NCBI GenBank assembly: GCA_021582655.1
Contig: CP091135.1
Location: 764,549-828,548, forward strand
DNA from: Nitrosomonas sp.
Lineage (GTDB): Bacteria > Pseudomonadota > Gammaproteobacteria > Burkholderiales > Nitrosomonadaceae
DNA: 64,000 nucleotides
Direction: 5' to 3'
Positions 37,701-45,146 of this stretch are shown in pieces (position 1 is the first letter of the stretch; the number at the start of each line of letters is the position of its first letter). The notes under the pieces were generated by a model, which did no database searches, was not told where the DNA came from, and saw only the letters and a list, made by a program, of their open reading frames with translations. A program made the position numbers and the translations under genes.

Positions 37701-39428
37701 CTATTCACGTCCAGTTCCATCTATTCCGTGATCAAACACAAAGGCTGAAATAGCAGTCTCCAGGTCTGCAGGAATACGAGGGCGCGGCTCAACACACTTA
37801 ACTTCGTCGTTCAACGCGAAGCCTGACTTGCCTAACATTATATTGATGGCTACTCGTGTAAGTTTTGGGAGCATCCCTGTTTCCTCATTAAAAATTCTAT
37901 CCGGCGATATACATCCCGGTGCGAATATCCCAGACAATTGCTGCAAATTTTTATCAATCACAAATTGATTACACAATTCGCTTTTCATCAAATCCTGATC
38001 TAATACAAATTCGTTGGGAAGTAATAATTCTTTTATTTTATTTATTATCGGTTGAATTTTCTCCGTGGCTTCTTGGGTTAGAATGGGCAATTCCCCTATA
38101 GCTTCTATCATAAAACCATAGGCTGCCGCTCTCTTTTCGGGAAGGCCGGAGTCCTGATTACCAACAGCATAAAGATCAATGGCGCGGTCTACGTCATAAA
38201 GTATTTTGTCCAATGCAACTTGGCAGAGCACGGTTGGTTCATCACAATTGCACTCCATCAGGCAATCCAGCTTACTTGCCAGGCTACCACGATGAATTAG
38301 CAACTGTAATAAACGCTTATCGCCGTCAGTCTCATCTCGATTACCGTAAAGACCATAAAAGAGAATCGGCGGCCTGGCAATTCTTAATAAGCGGAATCCA
38401 CCGGCTGGCTTGAAAGCATCCACAAACATCTGCAAAGCTTCAAGTAGTGATGTGAGCGGAGGAGACTCAGGATTCGCCAAACGATATCCCATGGCAATCA
38501 AACGGCTGAAACGCTGCAAATCAATTTGCGCTGTAGAACCCAGCGCACGCAACCCCTCCGAAGTACCTTGCGCAGCACGCCGGATCAATTCATCCATAAT
38601 TCTTGCCAACTCATTTTCTACCAACAGCGAACGTAAATCACCCTGTCCTTGTTCCTCTAGCACTTTATAGAGATTACGGTAAGCATCGATTCCTCTTGGC
38701 CAATCACTCGGACTATAAGCTTGTTGTGTAGAACCTACTAAATTACGCAAGGCGTAAATGACCGAATCGCGCCTGACTTGCAACTCGATATACGGTGTTT
38801 GCAGCAAGTATTGACCGCCTGCAAATCCCACGTTGGCCAAAGCTTCACCCATCGCAACCAATAGAACTGAGGATACTTCATCCAGACTTTGTGCCAGGTT
38901 GCGATAACTGAAATTAGCAGCCGGAGTAAGTGCTCCGACCAATCTGGCCATACGCGCGTAATCACCTAGTTGGCGTCGTATTGCAAAAGTCTTATCGCGT
39001 TGCCGCGTATCCAGGGCGAACTGCGCCGATGACTTGGCCTCCTGGATGGCGCTGCGAATGGCGTCGGACCATCCCTGCAGTTCAGGCACGACATCTTTCA
39101 ATAGATTATTGGTCGTTAATTCGCGCAGATCCATGTTGACATCGTTGACTGCCTGTTCCATATCCAGCGTGGTCGCAGTAGCCACTTCCCTCATTGCGGG
39201 TGCGGAACTTGGTGATTGTAAAAATGGTAAGCCTTTGGATTCCTGAGCAATTGCGCGCGCCCGTGCATCGGATTGATAACGTTCCATCAGCGCTTCCGCG
39301 ACCTGCTTGGCGTCATTCGGGTCACCCACCTTCAATTCGCGGCGGATAAGATTATCCAGCTCAAGGCGACGGGTTGATTCGGTAGTTCCTGATTGCAAAT
39401 TACCGGTATTTGGGAATACTGTAGTCAT
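37701..39428 (-). CDS. large helical protein of the eight-gene operon
   Basis: I do not recognise this 575-residue protein. It looks soluble and almost all helical, with repeated Arg/Leu-rich helices. The N-terminal region has RRLELDNLIRRELKVGDPND, EALMERYQSDARARAIAQES, and VNDVNMDLRELTTNNLLKD. A Cys-rich short stretch, CLMECNCDEPTVLC, lies around residue 390. The last 150 residues are encoded by sequence clearly lower in GC than the first 350. GAGAGGT precedes the ATG. It is 27 bases downstream of the metalloprotease gene. A structural or scaffold role is possible but not shown. Confidence 0.76.
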   Translation of the reverse strand: MTTVFPNTGNLQSGTTESTRRLELDNLIRRELKVGDPNDAKQVAEALMERYQSDARARAIAQESKGLPFLQSPSSAPAMREVATATTLDMEQAVNDVNMDLRELTTNNLLKDVVPELQGWSDAIRSAIQEAKSSAQFALDTRQRDKTFAIRRQLGDYARMARLVGALTPAANFSYRNLAQSLDEVSSVLLVAMGEALANVGFAGGQYLLQTPYIELQVRRDSVIYALRNLVGSTQQAYSPSDWPRGIDAYRNLYKVLEEQGQGDLRSLLVENELARIMDELIRRAAQGTSEGLRALGSTAQIDLQRFSRLIAMGYRLANPESPPLTSLLEALQMFVDAFKPAGGFRLLRIARPPILFYGLYGNRDETDGDKRLLQLLIHRGSLASKLDCLMECNCDEPTVLCQVALDKILYDVDRAIDLYAVGNQDSGLPEKRAAAYGFMIEAIGELPILTQEATEKIQPIINKIKELLLPNEFVLDQDLMKSELCNQFVIDKNLQQLSGIFAPGCISPDRIFNEETGMLPKLTRVAINIMLGKSGFALNDEVKCVEPRPRIPADLETAISAFVFDHGIDGTGRE

Positions 39429-39455
39429 GATTTACCTCTCGTTTGATCTCTTGTT

Positions 39456-40751
39456 TTAGGCCACTAAGCGAAGCTGGGTCGGCGATGCCGGTCCAGCCCG
39501 GACATGATCCGATTGTTGATTGAGCAAATTGATAACTTGGGTGGCAAGTCGCTGCGGCGCCACGCGCCTTGACGCCAAAGCATAAGCCGCAGCACTGACC
39601 AGGAACCTGGGCGGCAGATGAATCGCCTGACGATACCGGCGACTGATCAATGCATCAGCACCTTCCCGAATCGCCTTCTGATCGTCGTTACCAAACGGAA
39701 TGATATCGACCAGAGCGCGATGCGCCAGGTTGCGGCGCGTTTGAAAAGCGATCTCGTCAACCACCGCCGGAATAGCGCGTGCAGCACTGCTGATGAGTTG
39801 CAACGGCATTCGGTGTCCACGCGGACTTTGATAAAGCGTCCGCCATGTTCTCGCCAATTGTTCGCCATCGCGGACAAATCCCAGGCGGCGCAGCATTTCC
39901 GCCAGCATTTGCACCCGCAGATATGCGGTGGGATGCGCGCCGCCGGGACGATACGTCATGGTACGCGGCACCGGCTGCGCCAGAAAATCGGCCATCCCCC
40001 AGGCGGCGGCGGGCCCTCCCAGCAATATTGCGGCGAGATCGGCGAAAATTTCCTTATGCCAACGACCGTAAACACTGGTAATAAACGGATCGCGCGTGGA
40101 TTGCAGCATGCGCCGAACCACCGCTTGCCGATTCTCCTGCCAGATTCCCAAGTCGGCCTGAAGATTGTGCGCAACCTCGTGCAGAAATACTGATTGCCAA
40201 GGTTGATCGCGATCCCAGGGGATTCGAATCAGCGGGAACGGATTGGCTTCGCCGAGCAATCGGTTCATTTGGATGCCCCGGCGCATGGTAGCCGGAGAAT
40301 AGCCATGCTCCATATAACACACCGGCTTTAGCAGCGCCCCCGAAAACACCCGCGGTGCCGCTTGGCGGATTGCCTGGTAGCAGTCGCCGGCGATCGCATC
40401 ATGCGCAGCCAAGGATGGACCGAAGCTGGTGCCGCGCTGCGCAAAAACCTCATAAAACATACCGAACAAACGACGCGCACGGTCCAATTCCCTTTCCACC
40501 AGCGCAATATCCACCAATACCCGTTGCAACGGTGCACTCATCGCGGTGGTTTCGAGGTGTTCGAAACGGCGCCGAATTTCACGCTCTGTTTTCGCCAGCC
40601 GGGCATTACTCACGCTGAAATGCTCCCGTGACGGCGCATAACGCATGTCTTGCGGTCGCAAGCCGACAAAGGCATTATCGATTCTCGACAAACGGGACAA
40701 CCTTGCTTTAAGCCCGGCGATTTTCGACTGGAGAAATTGGCGTGGTTTCAT
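39456..40751 (-). CDS. putative gluzincin-type zinc metalloprotease of the operon
   Basis: This 431-residue protein has an HExxH zinc site, HEVAH at 191-195 in QSVFLHEVAHNLQADLG, and a downstream acidic motif, HKEIFADLAAILLGG, whose Glu234 is positioned as a third zinc ligand. That arrangement is typical of gluzincins. The N-terminal 120 residues are Arg-rich helices; there is no signal peptide, so it probably acts in the cytoplasm. An in-frame TTG at 40784 begins right after the upstream stop codon, but the ATG at 40751 is preferred. Its operon partners include two long acidic/basic proteins with Gly-Gly motifs, which could be its substrates (inference). Confidence 0.75.
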   Translation of the reverse strand: MKPRQFLQSKIAGLKARLSRLSRIDNAFVGLRPQDMRYAPSREHFSVSNARLAKTEREIRRRFEHLETTAMSAPLQRVLVDIALVERELDRARRLFGMFYEVFAQRGTSFGPSLAAHDAIAGDCYQAIRQAAPRVFSGALLKPVCYMEHGYSPATMRRGIQMNRLLGEANPFPLIRIPWDRDQPWQSVFLHEVAHNLQADLGIWQENRQAVVRRMLQSTRDPFITSVYGRWHKEIFADLAAILLGGPAAAWGMADFLAQPVPRTMTYRPGGAHPTAYLRVQMLAEMLRRLGFVRDGEQLARTWRTLYQSPRGHRMPLQLISSAARAIPAVVDEIAFQTRRNLAHRALVDIIPFGNDDQKAIREGADALISRRYRQAIHLPPRFLVSAAAYALASRRVAPQRLATQVINLLNQQSDHVRAGPASPTQLRLVA

Positions 40752-40784
40752 GATGTATCGCTGCCTGATTATTTTCGCCTGCAA

Positions 40785-41846
40785 TTAATTACCGCGAATG
40801 GTGATGGTTACCGGACCGCGCAATCGCATTTGACGAACGCCGCAGCGCGGGCAGCCACCGACGGCAGCACCTCTGCGCAATCTCGGCACGATCGCCGTCG
40901 CGGTACGGGCAATAATCCGGGCCGCTTGTCCGCGCGGCGTTACCCGCCGGGCCGGTGTAACCAAGGGACGTCCCAGACGGCGTGCTTGTTGCGGACGTTG
41001 CGTGACTTGCTGGGTGGTGCGTTGCACGACCTGACCGACTGCGCGCGGTGCCACGCGGCGTTGTGCTACAGGACGGCGGACCGCGCCCACGATGCGGGTC
41101 ACCGTACGGGCAGCGGCAGCAGGCCCTTGGCGGCGGGCAGCGGCTCTAACCGCACCAGCAACGCGGCGCACCACTGCGCGCCTTACCGGACGTGGTGCTC
41201 TGGCAACAGCGGGCAAGGCACGGCGGATGGCCAGTCCTGCAATCACCGGTGCGGCATAATCCATGGCATCTTCGTCCAATCCGTCGGCCAATTCGTCGAT
41301 GGCTTCGAATTCATCGGCACCATCGGCCAGTAATCGCCCTGCCACATTGGCAATGCGACCGATAAGTTGTGCTTGTGGAATTGGAATCATGCTGGCAAGC
41401 GGACCAACAACCCGGGCAGCTTGACCAATTCCGCGCCCCACCCGCCCCGCCACTCGGCCGACACCACGGGCGATACGACCAAGACGCCGAAAAAACTCAT
41501 CACCATCACCGGCATCCAGTGCATCGGCTACCGCGCTGTCAATAGCATCCCAATCGTCGCCAGCATCGGCGGCGTCATAACTTTCATACTCATCGTAGGC
41601 ATCGCTTTCATCCATTTCATCGAAGCCATCGAATTCGTCATATTCATCGGCGCCTTGGGCTCCGCCTGCCAATTGACCGATGCCGCCGATAATGCGAGAA
41701 AGGAACTCATCGCTTTCTTCAAATTCATCAAACCCGTCAAAACCATCCATGTCGTCAAAATCATCGCCGGCATGCATCGGCCTCGCGGTGCCTTCCGCAT
41801 TGTCGTACATCAAGTCATCCATCACATCCGTATCAAATTGATCCAT
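40785..41846 (-). CDS. acidic/Arg-rich two-part protein, paralogue 2
   Basis: I do not recognise this 353-residue protein beyond its paralogy with the product of 41891-42964. Residues 1-115 are extremely rich in Asp and Glu. They contain SDEFLSRIIGGIGQLAG at 45-61, and a related GDEFFRRLGRIARGVG follows at 115-130. A Gly/Ala-rich amphipathic stretch comes next, then DEFEAIDELADGLDEDAMDY, and an Arg/Ala/Pro-rich basic half (RRAVVRRVAGAVRAAARR). The end has a CPRC pair and GPVTITIRGN. AAGGAG precedes the ATG. There is no signal peptide. The charge split suggests self-association or binding of polyanions, as inference. Confidence 0.78.
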   Translation of the reverse strand: MDQFDTDVMDDLMYDNAEGTARPMHAGDDFDDMDGFDGFDEFEESDEFLSRIIGGIGQLAGGAQGADEYDEFDGFDEMDESDAYDEYESYDAADAGDDWDAIDSAVADALDAGDGDEFFRRLGRIARGVGRVAGRVGRGIGQAARVVGPLASMIPIPQAQLIGRIANVAGRLLADGADEFEAIDELADGLDEDAMDYAAPVIAGLAIRRALPAVARAPRPVRRAVVRRVAGAVRAAARRQGPAAAARTVTRIVGAVRRPVAQRRVAPRAVGQVVQRTTQQVTQRPQQARRLGRPLVTPARRVTPRGQAARIIARTATAIVPRLRRGAAVGGCPRCGVRQMRLRGPVTITIRGN

Positions 41847-41890
41847 GATTTACTCCTTGTTATAAATAAAGCTCGCTTTAAATCCATTCG

Positions 41891-42964
41891 CTACCTGGCA
41901 GTAATAGCCAACTCAACCGGTCCATTGATCCTGAAGGTGCGTATGGTGCCACGGGGAATCGTGCGTGTCCGCCTGCCGTGCCCAAGATCGGTGGGACGGG
42001 CTAGAGGTCTTACTCGAGATGCGGCACCGGGTTGCGCGACACGACGCAGCACTTGCGGATTCTGAGCCACTCTGCGCGCAGTTCTCGGCATGGTACGACG
42101 CACGGTTTGCGCGACTTGCTGCGGCGATACGTTACGCCGCCGCAGCGTACGCGTCGTAGACCGGGCCAATCGCGGCAACGCCCGAATGGCGCCGGGCTGG
42201 CGGCTGCGCATCAGTTCCCGGGCGGCTGTCGAGATACCGGATACCAAAGCCCGGCGCCCCGCTTGCGATAACTGGGTAAGTCCACCAAACCCCAGTCCTC
42301 TGGCAGCCGCCCGGGCGGCCAGTCCGACCATACCCGGCAATGCTTCGTCAATGCCGTCTTCATACGCATCCGCCAAATAATCGAATGCATCGAACTCATC
42401 GAAGCCTTGCCCGAAAATATTACCCAATAACCCGGCGATATTTTGAGCGGCCCCGCCCACCCTGCCGGCAACATTACCCACCGTATCCAACCGCCGTCCC
42501 CATGTTTGCGAACCCATGGCTCGCGCCAGTTGTGCAGCGGCACTTGAGATATTGGAGACACCGGTTGCCGCTTGACCGACGCCGCGCGCAATCGGTTGCG
42601 CCCTTCGTCCGGCTTGGGCTGCACGCGACCCCGATCTTCCAAGCATACCGGCGGCACGGCCTAATCCGCCGAGGATGCGCGATAAAAACTCATCCGTATC
42701 GGCCGCATCCAAACCATCGGCCAACTCTTCCTCAAACGCGGCCAATGCACCGCCGGTATTCGGTGCATCCTCGAATCCGTCACTGAATTCATCACCTGAC
42801 AACTCACCGGAAAAATCATCACCCGCCGCATCAAATTCATCACTCATGGCATCCGCGAAATCATCGCCTTCTTCCAGCCCATCCGCACTTTGTTCCATTT
42901 CGTCCAATGCGTCTTGACCACCATCCATTTCGTCCATTACATCGCCATCAAACGGTTGATTCAT
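41891..42964 (-). CDS. acidic/Arg-rich two-part protein, paralogue 1 (first gene of the operon)
   Basis: This 357-residue protein shares the layout of the next gene: an acidic N-terminal 90 residues, DEFLSRILGGLGRAAG at 91-106, a Gly/Ala/Ser-rich middle, then DEFDAFDYLADAYEDGIDEA, an Arg-rich half (TRTLRRRNVSPQQVAQTVRR), and a closing NGPVELAITAR. The DEFLSR-I-x-GG motif preceded by an acidic helix recalls double-glycine leader sites, but no C39 peptidase gene is nearby. A strong AAGGAGG is eight bases before the ATG. A 24-bp palindrome lies about 175 bases upstream. I cannot assign a function. Confidence 0.8.
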   Translation of the reverse strand: MNQPFDGDVMDEMDGGQDALDEMEQSADGLEEGDDFADAMSDEFDAAGDDFSGELSGDEFSDGFEDAPNTGGALAAFEEELADGLDAADTDEFLSRILGGLGRAAGMLGRSGSRAAQAGRRAQPIARGVGQAATGVSNISSAAAQLARAMGSQTWGRRLDTVGNVAGRVGGAAQNIAGLLGNIFGQGFDEFDAFDYLADAYEDGIDEALPGMVGLAARAAARGLGFGGLTQLSQAGRRALVSGISTAARELMRSRQPGAIRALPRLARSTTRTLRRRNVSPQQVAQTVRRTMPRTARRVAQNPQVLRRVAQPGAASRVRPLARPTDLGHGRRTRTIPRGTIRTFRINGPVELAITAR

Positions 42965-43136
42965 ATGATCCTCCTTTACCAGGCCAATTTATTTAAGAAC
43001 CGCGGAAATCGGCGAGCCGGTTGACACGAGAGACTGCTGCCAAGCACTCTTCCAGGATTCGTTATTGGAATCATAAGCAGATGATTATGAATGAACAATC
43101 ACTCGTTTACGGAAGCCTGAAAAAAGTAATTGAAGT

Positions 43137-43160
43137 GTATTACCTAAAATTAGGTAATAC
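43137..43160. promoter_or_regulatory. 24-bp palindrome upstream of the unknown operon
   Basis: GTATTACCTAA and TTAGGTAATAC are perfect 11-base inverted arms separated by AA. It lies about 175 bases upstream of the first gene of the minus-strand operon and about 140 bases from the end of the hydrolase gene at 43298, in a 330-bp stretch without a credible gene. This is the best operator candidate for the operon. A short open frame running through it (from 43090) has no family resemblance, so I treat the region as non-coding. Confidence 0.55.
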
Positions 43161-43297
43161 AAAACTGTGTGAAGAAAAGGACGAGGATCGGTGCTATCAA
43201 TCGATCAGCATCGGATGGAAAGGATATTTTGACGCGCAGCATATCCCTCCTTGCTATTCAGATTAAGAACGGCTCTGCCGACAAGATTACATTCGGC

Positions 43298-44248
43298 TTA
43301 TTCGGTAGGATACGTATGCGCTTCCAGAAATTGCAGCAGATACGGCAACACCAGCGCGGGGTCTTCTTCCTGTACCGCGTGACCGACACCGGTTAGGATT
43401 ACCAATCGGGAATTGGGTAAGTTTTCGTGTAAGCGCTCGCCGACGGCCAACGGTACGATCTCGTCCTCGCGGCTCCAGATGATTAAAGCGGGAATCGTCA
43501 AACCGGTGTAGTGGTTCGAGAATTCGGCCAAATCCGCGGGCAGCATTTGCCGCACGGTGGCAAGTACAGCATATTTGGCACCGGGTTTATCCAAATTGCC
43601 GGCGTAATGATCGATAGCGTTCTGCGAAATCCGCGTATCATCGAAAAATACTGTCCGCAGCAGTTTTTTCACTTGCATCGAATTGGGAATCATATAGACC
43701 GCCAAGGCACCCAGTACCGGTGTAGCCAGTATCTTGACAAAATCAGGTAATTCTTGGGGATAGGCGATACTGTCCATCAATACCAGGCTGCGCTGCAAAC
43801 CCGGGTGTGATGCAGCCAGATAGAGCGATACCGCCAGCGCTACACCACCGCCGTAAGAGTGGCCGATGATATGCAGATCCTGCAGATTGTGTTCGAGGAT
43901 AAAATTTCTCACCAACCTGGCTTGTTCGTAAACCGAATAAGCGTCATCGTGCGGTTTGGGCGATTCGCCGAAACCTTTCAAATCGAGAGTAATAACCCGG
44001 TGCCGCCGCGCCAATGGCGCAACGATATGCCGCCAACTATAGCTGCTGGCGCCGAAACCGTGAATCAACAACACAGGTGCACCTTCTCCGCTACTCTCGA
44101 ATGCAAGCTGCAACGCATTCACCGGATCCGGCTCGCGATATTGCGACCAACTCGGTATGTTCTTATCCATAACCGCGCAACCGGCCAGGTTCAGCAACAC
44201 GACCCAACAAATCAGGCAAACGGTTCTGCAGCGATGCCGCATCATCAT
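43298..44248 (-). CDS. alpha/beta hydrolase lipoprotein
   Basis: A 316-residue alpha/beta hydrolase carried on a lipoprotein signal: MMMRHRCRTVCLICWVVLLN followed by LAGC, so the mature protein should be lipid-anchored in the envelope. Catalytic features are LLIHGFGASSYSWR (oxyanion region), the nucleophile elbow IGHSYGGG, Asp in IIWSREDEIVP and His in GVGHAVQEEDP. The start at 44248 overlaps the preceding stop by four bases (ATGA), so it is coupled to the small membrane protein gene upstream. The substrate is unknown. Confidence 0.85.
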   Translation of the reverse strand: MMMRHRCRTVCLICWVVLLNLAGCAVMDKNIPSWSQYREPDPVNALQLAFESSGEGAPVLLIHGFGASSYSWRHIVAPLARRHRVITLDLKGFGESPKPHDDAYSVYEQARLVRNFILEHNLQDLHIIGHSYGGGVALAVSLYLAASHPGLQRSLVLMDSIAYPQELPDFVKILATPVLGALAVYMIPNSMQVKKLLRTVFFDDTRISQNAIDHYAGNLDKPGAKYAVLATVRQMLPADLAEFSNHYTGLTIPALIIWSREDEIVPLAVGERLHENLPNSRLVILTGVGHAVQEEDPALVLPYLLQFLEAHTYPTE

Positions 44249-44643
44249 TTCAGCGACAAAGACCGCGTCAACATCGCTATATCGAAGAATCCGCCGGCGA
44301 TAAAAGAAAGTGCACCGAAAATAGGCAGAATCGCGATTATCTGGCAAGCGGTTTTCAATCGCCTGGCTTCCGCATCATCTTCAATTTTCATGTGCCGTGG
44401 AATCGCGATAATCACATAGCTGATCAAGCTGAGAAAGATGATATTACCAAACGTTAAGGGCAAAAGATTGGTGAAGTAGATCTCCAGCGGCCCCAAGGTT
44501 TTGTCCGGACAGAGCCCGCATTGATCGATCAATTCAGCAATCATGTCGCGACGAACATTAATGATCTGGAAGAAACTCAGCGTCGTGTTGACCGCCCCCC
44601 ATAACGCCGCCAGCAATACGATCGGAAGCCCCAATTTATCCAC
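44245..44643 (-). CDS. small membrane protein of unknown function
   Basis: I do not recognise this 132-residue protein. It has about three or four membrane segments: LPIVLLAALWGAVNTTLSFF at the start, LPLTFGNIIFLSLISYVIIA in the middle, and TACQIIAILPIFGALSFIAG near the end. A short acidic cytoplasmic loop (KIEDDAEARR) follows the middle segment. It starts at GTG 44643 with AAGGAGG five bases upstream. It is translationally coupled to the lipoprotein hydrolase that follows. Confidence 0.75.
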   Translation of the reverse strand: MDKLGLPIVLLAALWGAVNTTLSFFQIINVRRDMIAELIDQCGLCPDKTLGPLEIYFTNLLPLTFGNIIFLSLISYVIIAIPRHMKIEDDAEARRLKTACQIIAILPIFGALSFIAGGFFDIAMLTRSLSLK

Positions 44644-45146
44644 GCATCCTCCTTGGTTGTTTTAATCCCGCAAAAAGCGGCGTTATCGAATCTTCATCAC
44701 ATTCATTCGATAATTCACTTAATAACGAATAATGCGAATCTGATGATAGCTGCGCCAAATTTATCGAAAAAAACCGCTCGTTCCCACTCCTTCTCGCATA
44801 AAAACAAACCGACCGATGATTCATCGAATTTACTGCGACAGCAAGTAGCGCTGCATTGTGACGATTTTCGGGATGGCTGGCTATAGCATTGAAATAATGA
44901 ATCAGTATCAGGCTATTGAAAATGATCCGCATTGCCACTGCGATGTTCAAAAACTAAAAACAGGCTCAACAGGCTCATTTATCCTGGATAAGCCATACTT
45001 TTTCATTCGCTCTTACCGTGCATCGACCGCTTCGATAGTGTTTCCCCAAGATAAATTTTTCTCGTTGCTATGTTAATTTGGCAAATTCCACTACCATTTT
45101 GATTAAAATACGCGAATCTCATTGCCAGTCATCTTCATTTCTTACA
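44644..45146. other. non-coding stretch upstream of uup
   Basis: This 500-bp region has only short frames without codon or family support. It contains an inverted repeat, TTATCGAA (44683-44690) and TTCGATAA (44706-44713), 40-70 bases upstream of the membrane-protein gene; this is a possible operator. The right half should contain the uup promoter, but I see no clear hexamer pair. Confidence 0.5.

Noticed and set aside
41891..42964. Class II bacteriocin or RiPP precursor
   Set aside because: The Gly-Gly motif fits, but the 350-residue length, the Arg-rich half and the absence of a C39 peptidase-transporter gene argue against it.
36008..42964. Prophage or contractile injection system module
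   Set aside because: No tail tube, sheath, baseplate, portal, terminase or integrase feature is visible in any of the proteins.
43021..43266. Open frame of 81 codons with a short inner ATG at 43090
   Set aside because: No family resemblance; it runs through the 24-bp palindrome, has a mixed composition and no ribosome-binding site.
44858..45076. Open frame of 72 codons upstream of uup
   Set aside because: No recognisable protein and no start signal; treated as part of the uup upstream region.
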